From Aquabacter sediminis (lineage in GTDB: Bacteria; Pseudomonadota; Alphaproteobacteria; Rhizobiales; Xanthobacteraceae): a stretch of DNA of 64,000 bases. Each line of letters begins with the position of its first letter. Position 1 is the stretch's first letter. A model generated the notes under the pieces. It was not told where the DNA came from and ran no database searches. It saw only the letters and a program-made list of their open reading frames with translations. Location: positions 310,001 to 374,000 of the forward strand of contig NZ_JARBFX010000002.1 of NCBI RefSeq assembly GCF_028863665.1. The letters run 5' to 3'. Below are positions 53,459-62,371 of this stretch, piece after piece. The position numbers and the translations under genes are program-made.

Positions 53459-55001
53459 CGTGCATCCCCATTCGGACGATGTTTTCCTCGGAGAGGTCGG
53501 CGCGCCCCAGCTCGCCCACGATGCGCTTCCCGCGCATCACATAGGCCCGGTCGCACACATGGACGATCTCGGCCTGCTCGGACGAGATCATGAGAACCGC
53601 CGCGCCCTCGGCCACCAATTGGTCGATGAGGGCGAAGATTTCCGACTTGGCGCCCACGTCGATGCCGCGGGTGGGCTCGTCGAAGATGAAGAGGCGGGTG
53701 CCGGCGGCGAGCCACTTGCCGATCACCACCTTCTGCTGGTTGCCGCCCGACAGCAGCGCCACATTCTGGTTGGCGGAGGGGGTGGCGATGCGCAGGCGGC
53801 CGATCACCTCGTCCGCCGTGCGCCGCGCCTTGCCGGGCGAGAACAGCATGTTGGGGAACAGCTTGGGCAGGCCCGCCACGGCGAGGTTATCGGCCACGGA
53901 GCGGATGAGCGCGAGGCCCTCGCTCTTGCGGCTTTCCGGGATGAGGCCCACGCCGATGCGGGCGGAGGCATCCGGGCCACCGGTCTTCTTCTCGCCGAAA
54001 ATGCGGATCTCGCCGGCGGTCACCTCGTCGGCGCCGAAGATGGCGCGGGCCACCTCGGTACGGCCGGAGCCAACGAGGCCGCACAGGCCCACGATCTCGC
54101 CGGCGCGCACCTTCAGATTGATGTCGGCGATGCCGGACTTGGCCGCAAGGCCGGAGACCTCCAGCACCACCGGCCCCTCCTCGGTGGCGAAGCGGCGGGG
54201 ATAGGACATGTCCACATTGCGGCCGACCATCATGCGCACCAGCTCGTCGGGGCTGGTCTCGCCGGGCATGGCCCGGCCCACCAGCTTGCCGTCGCGCAGC
54301 ACGGTGATGCGGTCGCCCAGGGCGAACACCTCCGCCATGCGGTGGGAGATGTAGACGATGGCGACGCCCTTCTCCTGCAACTGCCGCATCACCGCGAACA
54401 GCCGCTCGGTCTCGCGGTCGGAGAGGGCGGCGGTGGGCTCGTCCATCACCAGGATGCGGGCATTCTGGGAGAGGGCCTTGGCGATCTCCACCATCTGCTG
54501 CTGGGCGACGCCGAGCGTATGCACCTTGGTGCGCGGGTCGATCTCCAGCCCCACCAGGTCCAGCACCTTCTGCGCCTCGGCATAGAGGCGCCGCCGGTCC
54601 AGGAGGCCGGGGATGGAGGAGGAAAACTCGCGGCCCAGGAAGATGTTCTGCGCCACGTCCAGGTATGGCACCAGCGAGAATTCCTGGAAGATGACGGCAA
54701 TGCCCAGCGCCCGCGCATCGGCCGGCTTGCGGATCTCCACCTTCTCGCCCTTGTGGAAATACTCCCCCGCATCCGCCCGATAGGCGCCGCACAGCACCTT
54801 CATCAGCGAGGACTTGCCGGCGCCATTCTCGCCGAGCAGCATATGCACCTCGCCGGGCCAAACGGCGAACGACACGTCATCCAGCGCCTTGACGCCGGGA
54901 AAGGTCTTGGAAACGCCCCGCAATTCCAGCAGCGGCGGGCCCTTTTCGGCGGCCGGCGCCGAAGGTTGCAAGCGAGGCGTCGTCTCCATCACCGCCCTCA
55001 T
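53451..55001 (-). CDS. Ribose-type ABC transporter ATPase (two nucleotide-binding domains)
   Basis: This 516-residue RbsA-type ATPase has a first domain with Walker A GENGAGKSS near residue 57 and Walker B ILVMDEPTAALS. The second domain, as usual in this family, has a degenerate Walker A (GLVGSGRTE) but keeps the signature LSGGNQQKVVIGKWL and FIFDEPTRGIDVG. The ATG at 55001 overlaps the stop of the oxidase gene (ATGA). It powers uptake of the substrate of this operon. Confidence 0.94.
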   Translation of the reverse strand: MRAVMETTPRLQPSAPAAEKGPPLLELRGVSKTFPGVKALDDVSFAVWPGEVHMLLGENGAGKSSLMKVLCGAYRADAGEYFHKGEKVEIRKPADARALGIAVIFQEFSLVPYLDVAQNIFLGREFSSSIPGLLDRRRLYAEAQKVLDLVGLEIDPRTKVHTLGVAQQQMVEIAKALSQNARILVMDEPTAALSDRETERLFAVMRQLQEKGVAIVYISHRMAEVFALGDRITVLRDGKLVGRAMPGETSPDELVRMMVGRNVDMSYPRRFATEEGPVVLEVSGLAAKSGIADINLKVRAGEIVGLCGLVGSGRTEVARAIFGADEVTAGEIRIFGEKKTGGPDASARIGVGLIPESRKSEGLALIRSVADNLAVAGLPKLFPNMLFSPGKARRTADEVIGRLRIATPSANQNVALLSGGNQQKVVIGKWLAAGTRLFIFDEPTRGIDVGAKSEIFALIDQLVAEGAAVLMISSEQAEIVHVCDRAYVMRGKRIVGELGRADLSEENIVRMGMHDE

Positions 55002-56407
55002 TGGGTTTCTCCGTGACTGGATGGCGCGGGCCGGAAGATCTTTCCGGGGTTCATGATGCCGAGCGGATCGAGGGCGCCCTTCACGAGGCGCATGGCGTCC
55101 ACCGCCTCCCCCAGCTCCAGGGGGAGGAAATCCATCTTGCCGAAGCCGATGCCGTGCTCACCGGTGGAGGTGCCCTCCAGCGCGATGGCCCGGCGCACCA
55201 GGCGGTCATTGAAGGCCTTGGCGCGGGCCAGCTCCTGCGGATTGTCGGGATCCAGCAGCACCAGCAGATGAAAATTGCCGTCGCCCACATGGCCCACCAC
55301 GGGGGCGATGAGGCCGCTTTCCTCGATGTCGGCGGCGGTGGCCACCAGGCATTCGGCAAGGCGCGAGATGGGCACGCACACGTCGGTGATCATGGCCTTG
55401 GCGCCAGGGCGCAGGGCCAGGCCCGCATAAAGGGTGTTGTCGCGGGCCTGCCAGAGACGCGAACGCTCTTCCGGGGTGGTGGCCCAGGCAAAGCCGAGGC
55501 CCCCCTGCTCCTGCGCCAGCGCCTCGGCGGTCTCCGCCTGCTCGGCCACATAGGCTTTCGAGCCGTGGAACTCGAAGAAGAGGTGCGGCACTTCGGGCAG
55601 GCCGAGCTTGGCGTGCAGGTTCATGCCGCGCATCATCACGGCGTCCAGCAGCTCGATGCGCGCCACCGGCACGCCGCACTGGATGACCGAAATGGCGGTG
55701 TTCACCGCCGCCTCCAGGCTCGGGAAGGCGCACACCGCCGAGGAGATGGCCTCCGGCTGGGGATGCAGCTTCAGCGTCACCTCGGTGATGACGCCAAGCG
55801 TGCCCTCCGCGCCCACGAACAGGCGGGTGAGGTCATAGCCGGCCGCAGACTTGCGGGCGCGCTGGGCGGTGCGGATGACGCGCCCGTCCGCCAGCACCAC
55901 TTCCAGGCCCAGCACATTGTCCTTCATGGTGCCGTAGCGCACCGCCATGGTGCCCGAGGCCCGCGTGGACGCCATGCCGCCGATGGAGGCATCCGCGCCG
56001 GGATCGATGGGGAAGAACAGGCCGGTGTCGCGCAGATGGGCGTTCAGCGCCTTGCGGGTGATGCCGGGCTGGACGCGCACGTCCATGTCCTCACCATTCA
56101 CCGCCAGCACGGTGTTCATGCGCCCCATGTCGAGGCACACCCCGCCCTTGAGCGCCGCCGCATTGCCTTCCAGCGAGGTGCCGGCGCCGAATGGCACCAC
56201 GGGCAGCCGCAGGTCCCGGCACAGGCTGACGATGGCCTGCACCTCTGCGGTGCTCTCGGGGAAGACCACCACGTCGGGGGGACGGGCGGGGTGATAGGCT
56301 TCGCTGCGGCCGTGGTCGGCCAGCACGCCGGAGGCGCTGCTGGCACGCGGCCCGACAATGTCGGTGAGCCGCGCCAGGACCGTGTCCTTCGGCACATGGG
56401 CTGTCAT
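54998..56407 (-). CDS. FAD-linked oxidase of the D-lactate/glycolate type
   Basis: This 469-residue protein belongs to the GlcD/D-lactate dehydrogenase flavoprotein family and would oxidise a 2-hydroxy acid. It has the FAD-binding loop VPFGAGTSLEGNAAAL, GGMASTRASGTMAVRYG and AEGTLGVITEVTLKL. The C-terminal GHVGDGNFHLLVLLDP and GEHGIGFGKM complete the pattern. No GlcE or GlcF partner is encoded. The ATG at 56407 has a GGAGGGAGGAAA box. Its position between the importer genes and the ring-cleavage genes suggests it acts on an intermediate of the same pathway. Confidence 0.9.
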   Translation of the reverse strand: MTAHVPKDTVLARLTDIVGPRASSASGVLADHGRSEAYHPARPPDVVVFPESTAEVQAIVSLCRDLRLPVVPFGAGTSLEGNAAALKGGVCLDMGRMNTVLAVNGEDMDVRVQPGITRKALNAHLRDTGLFFPIDPGADASIGGMASTRASGTMAVRYGTMKDNVLGLEVVLADGRVIRTAQRARKSAAGYDLTRLFVGAEGTLGVITEVTLKLHPQPEAISSAVCAFPSLEAAVNTAISVIQCGVPVARIELLDAVMMRGMNLHAKLGLPEVPHLFFEFHGSKAYVAEQAETAEALAQEQGGLGFAWATTPEERSRLWQARDNTLYAGLALRPGAKAMITDVCVPISRLAECLVATAADIEESGLIAPVVGHVGDGNFHLLVLLDPDNPQELARAKAFNDRLVRRAIALEGTSTGEHGIGFGKMDFLPLELGEAVDAMRLVKGALDPLGIMNPGKIFRPAPSSHGETQ

Positions 56408-56469
56408 GGTTTCCTCCCTCCGCGGCGGTCCGTTTTCCGGACTTCTCCGCCTGACGCGTCTTTCCCCTC

Positions 56470-57357
56470 TCAGGCCGCCTTCGAGGCCGCCTCGGACAAG
56501 GGATTGAGCTGGAAATCGTAATGGAGCGCGCACCAGTCGCGATCGAGCACCCGGCCATCGGGCGCCGTGCCAGGGCCGGACACGGCGAACTCCCGAATGA
56601 GGGAATCCTTCACCCCGAACACCGCATCGGAGTCCAGATAGGGATCGCCGCCCACAAAGACGTGGGTGACCAGCTTCTCGAAGCCGGGCGCCTCGATCAT
56701 GAAGTGCACATGGGCCGGCCGCCAGGGATGGCGTCCCTGCGCCTCCAGCATCTTGCCCACCGGGCCGTCATGGGGAATGGGATAGGCGGCCGGCTTGATG
56801 GACCAGAAATGGAACCGGCCCTCCGCATCGGTGCGGAAGCGCGCGCGGGCCACCAGGCCGGCCTCTTCCCCGGTGTGCTGCACGTCGTAATAGCCGTCCT
56901 CATCGGAATGCCAGACATCCACGATGGCATTGGCGAGCGGGGTGCCATCGGGCGTCGTCACCGTGCCACTGGCAAACATGGGCTGGCCGGCGAGGTCCCC
57001 GGAAATGTCGGTGCCGCAAGGCGCCTCCGGCGGGCCTTCCACATAGAAGGGGCCGAGCACCGTGCTTTCCGTCACCTTGCCCTGGTGGTCATGATTGATG
57101 GCATCCACCAGCATGGACACGCCGAGCGTGTCCGACAGCAGGATGAATTCCTGCCGGGTGCCGGAGCACATATGGCCGGTGGCGGTGAGGAAGGCGATGC
57201 CCTGCTCCCATTCCGCCTGGGTGGGGCGCACCTCGCGGATGAAGTCGTGCAGGTGGCGGACGAGCGCCTCGCTGATCTGGCGGGTGCGGGGATCGGTGGC
57301 GCCGGCCACCCGTTCCAGCACGGCGTCGGTGATGGAATATTGGTCGAAATTCCTCAA
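56470..57357 (-). CDS. Intradiol ring-cleavage dioxygenase, probably hydroxyquinol 1,2-dioxygenase
   Basis: This 295-residue non-haem Fe(III) enzyme opens a catechol-like ring between the two hydroxyls. The expected iron ligands are visible: Tyr in DEDGYYDVQ, Tyr in KPAAYPIPHDG, and His residues in RPAHVHFMI. An N-terminal dimerisation domain (about residues 1-95) is present. Overall sequence and the maleylacetate reductase three genes upstream point to hydroxyquinol (1,2,4-trihydroxybenzene) as substrate, giving maleylacetate. Catechol or chlorocatechol 1,2-dioxygenase remains possible. Its ATG overlaps the upstream dehydrogenase stop by four bases. Confidence 0.88.
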   Translation of the reverse strand: MRNFDQYSITDAVLERVAGATDPRTRQISEALVRHLHDFIREVRPTQAEWEQGIAFLTATGHMCSGTRQEFILLSDTLGVSMLVDAINHDHQGKVTESTVLGPFYVEGPPEAPCGTDISGDLAGQPMFASGTVTTPDGTPLANAIVDVWHSDEDGYYDVQHTGEEAGLVARARFRTDAEGRFHFWSIKPAAYPIPHDGPVGKMLEAQGRHPWRPAHVHFMIEAPGFEKLVTHVFVGGDPYLDSDAVFGVKDSLIREFAVSGPGTAPDGRVLDRDWCALHYDFQLNPLSEAASKAA

Positions 57358-58271
57358 CGGAGCCTCCCTTGGTTTTTATTGAGGTCGGGCGCCTCCAGGC
57401 CGGCGAGCCATTCGGCCAGCCGCACCGTGGAGATGAAGTCCGCCTCGCCTTCGCCGCGCCCGAGGAGGGCGCCGTAGATTTCGCGGGTCATGGATGCCAG
57501 AGGCATGGACATTTCCGCCGCCTGGCCGGCATCGACGATGAGGTCGAGGTCCTTGGCCATCTGGCGGCAGGAGAAGGTGGAGGAAAAGTCCCGCGTCTCC
57601 AGGCTTTTCGCCTTGTAGTGCACCATGGGCGAGCCCACCGCGCTGTTGGTGAGCACGTCCAAAATGTCCTGCCAGGCCAGATTCCCCTTTCGGGCGAGCA
57701 CCACGCTCTCGCCCATCATGGCGGCGGACACCGCGATCATGAGATTGACGGCGAGCTTGGCGTAGCGGGCCTCTTCTCCCGTGCCGAGATATTTCTGGGC
57801 GCGGGTGAAATCCTTCGCCACCGGCAGGAAGGTCTCGAACGCGGCTTCCGGACCGGAGACAAAGCAGGTGAGGTTGCCCGTATGGGCGATGGCCGCATTG
57901 CCGGAGACGGGGGCGCGCAGATAGAGGACGCCCCGCTTTTGCGCCGCCTGCCCCACCTCGGCGGAAATGCCGGGGCTGACCGTGGAGGTCTCCACCAGCA
58001 GCGCGCCGGGCCGCATGAGGGACAACAATTCGCCGTCCAGTGCCAGGGCGCGCAGCACCTTGTCGTCCGGCAGGGAGGTGAAGACGATGTCGTGCTTGGC
58101 CGCCTCCGCCAGCGTCGCGGCGGGCGTCACGCCGCTGTCCGCAGCGGCCGCGATGCGCGCCTGATCGCGGTCATGGCCGGCAATGACATGGCCCGCGCCG
58201 GCAAGGCGCGTGGAGATGGGCAGCCCCATCTTGCCAAGTCCAATCCAGCCGAGCGTTGCGGTTCCCGCCAT
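57354..58271 (-). CDS. 3-hydroxyisobutyrate-dehydrogenase-family protein
   Basis: This 305-residue beta-hydroxyacid dehydrogenase has the cofactor loop GWIGLGKMGLPIS and the substrate-binding segment APVSGNAAIAHTGNL. The catalytic lysine lies in YAKLAVNLMIAV. It would oxidise or reduce a 3-hydroxy acid with NAD(P). It overlaps the dioxygenase gene by four bases and follows the amidohydrolase gene after 12 bases. The natural substrate is not known; tartronate semialdehyde reductase-like activity is an alternative. Confidence 0.89.
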   Translation of the reverse strand: MAGTATLGWIGLGKMGLPISTRLAGAGHVIAGHDRDQARIAAAADSGVTPAATLAEAAKHDIVFTSLPDDKVLRALALDGELLSLMRPGALLVETSTVSPGISAEVGQAAQKRGVLYLRAPVSGNAAIAHTGNLTCFVSGPEAAFETFLPVAKDFTRAQKYLGTGEEARYAKLAVNLMIAVSAAMMGESVVLARKGNLAWQDILDVLTNSAVGSPMVHYKAKSLETRDFSSTFSCRQMAKDLDLIVDAGQAAEMSMPLASMTREIYGALLGRGEGEADFISTVRLAEWLAGLEAPDLNKNQGRLR

Positions 58272-58283
58272 CTGTCCTGATCC

Positions 58284-59648
58284 CTAAGCTGCCGACCGCG
58301 AGAGGCCGAGTTCATCCACGATGCGCGCCCCCGAGGCGGTCAGGCGCGCGAGCCTTTCGGAAAGGCCGGGGGCATCCAGCACCCGGTCGCGCTTGCGGAA
58401 GCGGCCGGCGATCATCACCGCCTCCACATCACCGCGCCCCGCCTGCATCACCACGGTGGCCACCGGGTCGTGCACCGGCTGGAGATGGAAGGCGCGGGCA
58501 TCGATGAGCGTGATGTCTGCCTGCTTGCCGGGGGTCAGCGAGCCGATGCGATGGTCGAGCCCCAGCATGCGCGCACCCTCGATGGTGATCCAGGACAGCG
58601 CCTGCCGCACGCGGATGGTGGAGGTGGACGGGATGGCGCCCGTCTCCTGGCGGCTTTTCGCGTTGTCGAGGGAGCGCTGCATGCCGAGCGCGATGCGCCC
58701 GACCCCCATCATGTCGCCGGCGAGAACCGATTCCAGGTCCACTCCCAGCGAGGGCGCCGCGCCCCGCGCCAGCAGGCGGCCGGTGACGGGGAAGCCGTGG
58801 CCCTGCGTCATCTCATTCTCGGGCGTGGCCGAGAAGGACACGCCGAGATCCACCAAGGTGGAGAACAGGGCGTCCGACAAATCATTGCCGTGCACCACAT
58901 TGATGCCCGGCCCCACCAGCCCGTCGGCGATGAGCTGCTCCCAGCCGCCCGGCGTCTTGGCAGGCCCGCCACCCTGGTGCATGGAGGCGACGAGGCCGAA
59001 CTCGCGCGCCAGCCTGAAATCGGCGCGCGCCACCTCCAGGGTGGAGTAATGGGGCCCGAGAATGGCGAGGCCCAGGGTCATCAGGCCGTCATCGCCGGTG
59101 AAGGTCTCCCGCCGCAGCCGCTCGATCTCCGTGCGGGGATGGGGCACTTCGGAGAAATGGGGTTCGCCGGGCTTCGGGTCGGGCTTGGGCGAGCCGTGGA
59201 AGAAGGCGGCACGGATGCCGCTTTCGGCCAGCGCTTCCACCGCTGCGTCCGTATGGGCGGGGGTGGGATTGTTGTGGCACCAATCCACCAGCGTCGTGGT
59301 GCCGGCATCGATCTGGCCATAGGCGCCCATGAGGGTGGCGATGCCGATATCGTCGGGCCGGAAGCGGGTGGCGAGCCCGGCATGCACCCAGCGGAAATAT
59401 TCCAGGAGCGTCCAATCGGCGGCAAGGCTTCGCAGGCCCGTCTGCCAGGTGTGCATATGGGCATTGACGAAGCCCGGCACGCAGATGCGGCCCGCCGCGT
59501 CCACCACCTCCGCCTCATCCGCCGCGATGTGCGGCGCGACGGCGACGATGCGCTCGCCCTCCACCAGGATATCGCCTTTGGCAAGGTCGCCCACCTGATC
59601 GTCCATGGACAGGATGGTGGCGCCGGAAATGAGGATGGGACGCACCAT
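58284..59648 (-). CDS. TRZ/ATZ-type amidohydrolase
   Basis: This 454-residue metal-dependent hydrolase is related to 8-oxoguanine deaminase, atrazine chlorohydrolase and hydroxydechloroatrazine hydrolase. Metal ligands are seen in GFVNAHMHTWQ near residue 65 (HxH) and in SMHQGGG further on. It also keeps GADITLI-like GKQADITLIDA near the C terminus. Such enzymes remove amino or chloro groups from N-heterocycles or rings. Within an operon containing ring-cleavage enzymes, it may remove a substituent or open a ring before cleavage. It is preceded by maleylacetate reductase with a 3-base gap. Confidence 0.88.
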   Translation of the reverse strand: MVRPILISGATILSMDDQVGDLAKGDILVEGERIVAVAPHIAADEAEVVDAAGRICVPGFVNAHMHTWQTGLRSLAADWTLLEYFRWVHAGLATRFRPDDIGIATLMGAYGQIDAGTTTLVDWCHNNPTPAHTDAAVEALAESGIRAAFFHGSPKPDPKPGEPHFSEVPHPRTEIERLRRETFTGDDGLMTLGLAILGPHYSTLEVARADFRLAREFGLVASMHQGGGPAKTPGGWEQLIADGLVGPGINVVHGNDLSDALFSTLVDLGVSFSATPENEMTQGHGFPVTGRLLARGAAPSLGVDLESVLAGDMMGVGRIALGMQRSLDNAKSRQETGAIPSTSTIRVRQALSWITIEGARMLGLDHRIGSLTPGKQADITLIDARAFHLQPVHDPVATVVMQAGRGDVEAVMIAGRFRKRDRVLDAPGLSERLARLTASGARIVDELGLSRSAA

Positions 59649-59651
59649 GGC

Positions 59652-60740
59652 TCAGGCCGCCTCCTCTGCGGAGCGGGCAGCGCCAGGGCGCTCGCCCGCA
59701 TAGGCGTTGGCGATCAGGTCGCGGATGCCGTCGCGGGTGACCGGGCGCGGATTCCAATAGGGGTTCTGGACGGCGATGTCCGCCGCCCGCTCGATGCCTT
59801 CCTCGGGCATGCCGATCTGCGACAGCGCGCGCGGCACGCCCAGCGCCCGCACCAGATCGAACAGACCCTGCGCCGCATCGGGCGCGCCCAATGCGCGGGT
59901 GATGGCCGCCATGGCCTCGGGCGCGGCGGGGGCGTTATAGGCCACCGCATGCGGCAGCACGATGGTGTGGGTTTCCGCGTGGGGCAGGTCGAACGTGCCG
60001 CCCAGCGTGTGGCAGAGCTTGTGATGGAGTGCCATCCCCACCGCGCCGAGGCAGCAGCCGCACAGCCACGCGCCATAGAGCGCCTGGGTGCGGGCTTCCA
60101 CATTGGCCGGCTCGTGGATGAGGATGGGCAGCGCCCCCGAGAGGGTGCGGATGCCGTCCTCGGCCATCAGCGAGATGACCGGGTTGCGGTCCCGCGCATA
60201 AAGCGCCTCCACCGCATGGGCGATGGCATTGACGCCCGAGGTGGCGGTGAGGCCGGGCGGCAAAGAGAGCGTGAGATCCACGTCATAGATGACGGTCTCG
60301 GGCAGCACATCCAGCGAGCGGATGGTGGTCTTCTGCCCATCCCGGGTCTCGCCCAGGATGGGGGTCATTTCCGAGCCCGCATAGGTGGTGGGAATGACCA
60401 CCTGCGAAATGCCGGTGCGCAGCGCCAAGGCCTTGCCGAGCCCGGTGGTGGAGCCCCCGCCCAGAGCCACCACGCAATCCGCCCCGCTCGCCTTCAGCGC
60501 CTCCAGCGCCGCCTCAGTGACGGCCACCGGCGTGTGCATGGTGGCGCCGGCAAACAGGCCGGCAAAGGCCGCGCCGAGCTCCGCGCCCAGCTTCTCGCCC
60601 TCGGCCGCCTGCTGGGGGGTGGTGAGCACCAGGGCGCGCGTCGCGCCGAGCTTGCCCACTTCCGCGCCCGCCTCGGCGATGGCGCCCCGACCGAACCGGA
60701 CCCGGATGGGCAGGGCTTCATAGGTGAAGGTTTCGATCAT
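59652..60740 (-). CDS. Maleylacetate reductase
   Basis: This 362-residue iron-type alcohol dehydrogenase-family enzyme reduces maleylacetate to 3-oxoadipate with NAD(P)H. It has ALGGGSTTGLGKALA near residue 95, IPTTYAGSEMTPI and the metal-region motif HHKLCHTLGGTFDLPHAETH, all typical of MacA/LinF-type maleylacetate reductases rather than of butanol or lactaldehyde dehydrogenases. With the intradiol dioxygenase it forms the usual hydroxyquinol-to-3-oxoadipate pair. Confidence 0.93.
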   Translation of the reverse strand: MIETFTYEALPIRVRFGRGAIAEAGAEVGKLGATRALVLTTPQQAAEGEKLGAELGAAFAGLFAGATMHTPVAVTEAALEALKASGADCVVALGGGSTTGLGKALALRTGISQVVIPTTYAGSEMTPILGETRDGQKTTIRSLDVLPETVIYDVDLTLSLPPGLTATSGVNAIAHAVEALYARDRNPVISLMAEDGIRTLSGALPILIHEPANVEARTQALYGAWLCGCCLGAVGMALHHKLCHTLGGTFDLPHAETHTIVLPHAVAYNAPAAPEAMAAITRALGAPDAAQGLFDLVRALGVPRALSQIGMPEEGIERAADIAVQNPYWNPRPVTRDGIRDLIANAYAGERPGAARSAEEAA

Positions 60741-60781
60741 GGATCTGGTCCCGGTGGGGGATCGAAGCGGGAAAGGCAGGC

Positions 60782-61168
60782 CTATTGGCCGGCGAGAATG
60801 CCTTCATGGGCCGCATGGCCGTTGGCGGCATGCCCGTTGGCGGGGACGCCATCGGCGGCGGGGGCGGGATAATCCACCTGGAACCGGGCGATGCGGATAT
60901 TGCCCAGCTCGCGGCGCACCCGCAGGTGCTCGGGATCGGAGGCATAGGCCTCCAGCGCCGCGGCATCGCGGAACTCGGTCACGAGCACCACGTCGCAGGC
61001 ATAGTCCACGTCGGAGACGTCGAGGCCCACCTCGATGTGCGTCATGCCGTCGATGCGGCCGCGCAGCCCCTCGAAGGCTGTCTTCACCTTCAGCCGGGCC
61101 ATGGCGCGTTCTTCGGGCGTGTCACCGCCCACGCGCCACATCACGATGTGGCGGATCGGTCCGGTCAT
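60782..61168 (-). CDS. Dabb-family (stress-response A/B barrel) protein
   Basis: This 128-residue protein has the dimeric alpha/beta-barrel pattern of the Dabb family (IRHIVMWRVGGDTPEE, VTEFRDAAALEAY, HLRVRREL). A low-complexity Ala/Asn/Gly/His tail follows. Members often accompany aromatic or polyketide pathways, and some act as cyclases or decarboxylases. It is the first gene of the long minus-strand operon and is divergent from a LysR regulator. Confidence 0.87.
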   Translation of the reverse strand: MTGPIRHIVMWRVGGDTPEERAMARLKVKTAFEGLRGRIDGMTHIEVGLDVSDVDYACDVVLVTEFRDAAALEAYASDPEHLRVRRELGNIRIARFQVDYPAPAADGVPANGHAANGHAAHEGILAGQ

Positions 61169-61276
61169 TTGGCGTTTCCTCGACCCTATTGGTCTTTCGT
61201 TGAATGGGAGTTTTGCCTTGCGCCGAACGGAAATAAATCAGAATTTTCGGAACGCTCTTTTACGCGGGCCGCAAGA
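61169..61276. promoter_or_regulatory. Divergent promoter region of the catabolic operon
   Basis: This 108-base gap lies between the Dabb gene and its divergent LysR gene and must hold both promoters. Bases 61223-61250 form an imperfect inverted repeat (CCGAA to TTCGG, around AAATAAATCAGAATT) that could be the LysR site. Confidence 0.45.
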
Positions 61277-62191
61277 ATGGATCGCCTGACCCAGATCGAG
61301 GTGTTCGTGAAGACCGCCGAACTCGGCTCGCTGACGCGGGCGGCGGAGGCGCTCGGCATGTCCACGGCGGCGGCCAGCCGCCATCTCTCCGCGCTGGAGG
61401 AGCGCCTCTCGGCCCGTCTTGTGGAACGCAACACCCGCCGCCTCTGGCTGACCGAGGCGGGGCAGGATTTCTTCCAGCGCAGCGGCACATTGCTCGCCGA
61501 ACTGAACGAGGCCGAGGAGGCGGTGAACGCTCACACCCTCTCGCCCCAGGGGCTGTTGCGGGTGACGAGCTCGCTGTCCTTCGCCACCATCTATATCGCG
61601 CCCATGCTGCCGGAATTTCGCCGGCTCTATCCCAAGCTCAACGTGCATGTGGCGGTGGCGAACCGCTATCTGGACTTCATCGAGGCGGGCATCGACGTGG
61701 CCGTGCGCACGCGCCTGCACGAGCCGGACACCAATATCGTGGTGCGCCGGCTCGGCCGCATGCGCCGGGTGCTGGCGGCGTCCCCCGGCTATCTGGCGGA
61801 ACGGGGCCGCCCGCGCGAGCCGGCGGACCTGACGCGCCACGACATGCTGGTCTACAACCTCGCCGCCGACCCCTTCTCGCTCCGCCTCACCAAGGGCGAC
61901 CTGGAGCGCACGGTGCGCATCTCCGGCGCGCTCGACTGCAATGACGGCCAGGTGATCCGCGAGGCGGCGCTGGCCGGCCTCGGCATCCTCATCCAGCCCC
62001 TCTACATCGTGCAGGGGGACATCGAGGCTGGCCGCCTCGTGCCGGTGATGCAGGACTGGCAATTGCCCATGCTCACCATGAACATCGCCTACCAGAACCG
62101 CGCCCGCCTCCCCGCCAAGATCCGCGTCTTCGCCGACTTCCTGGTGGGCTATGTGCGCCGGGCCTCGCAGGCGGAGATCTGGTCGAGGTGA
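61277..62191 (+). CDS. LysR-family regulator of the catabolic operon
   Basis: This 304-residue regulator has the winged helix-turn-helix FVKTAELGSLTRAAEALGMS followed by AASRHLSALEERL. Its effector domain starts near residue 90 (GLLRVTSSLSFATIYIAPML). The ATG at 61277 fits the family N terminus; the frame is open further upstream across the promoter. It diverges from the 13-kb operon by 108 bases, so control of that operon by an aromatic or sugar-like inducer is likely. Confidence 0.93.
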   Translation: MDRLTQIEVFVKTAELGSLTRAAEALGMSTAAASRHLSALEERLSARLVERNTRRLWLTEAGQDFFQRSGTLLAELNEAEEAVNAHTLSPQGLLRVTSSLSFATIYIAPMLPEFRRLYPKLNVHVAVANRYLDFIEAGIDVAVRTRLHEPDTNIVVRRLGRMRRVLAASPGYLAERGRPREPADLTRHDMLVYNLAADPFSLRLTKGDLERTVRISGALDCNDGQVIREAALAGLGILIQPLYIVQGDIEAGRLVPVMQDWQLPMLTMNIAYQNRARLPAKIRVFADFLVGYVRRASQAEIWSR

Positions 62192-62222
62192 ATGACCTAA
62201 CGGCAGAACCTGCTCGCACATA

Positions 62223-62240
62223 AAACCGTCCAGACGGCTT
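62223..62240. promoter_or_regulatory. TetR operator, copy 1
   Basis: AAACCGTC-CA-GACGGCTT is an inverted repeat with one mismatch, 132 bases before the tetR ATG. The same palindrome, perfect, recurs at 63284-63301. Confidence 0.75.
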
Positions 62241-62295
62241 GCGCACTATCCCTGCGGACAGTTATTCCCTCAAAAGGGAAGCCGATCCGGCAGTA

Positions 62296-62342
62296 CTCAT
62301 TGAGAGAGAATGAGTGATCAGTTCAGCCTGCACCGCAGGCTG
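62296..62342 (+). other. Two stem-loops in the tetR leader
   Basis: A CTCATT-N7-AATGAG repeat (62296-62314) and a perfect hairpin CAGCCTGC-ACC-GCAGGCTG (62324-62342) lie just before the tetR ATG. They may be an extra operator and a leader structure; neither has a T-tract. Confidence 0.4.
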
Positions 62343-62371
62343 ATCGGCGCATGCTCTAGGACAAGGTATTC

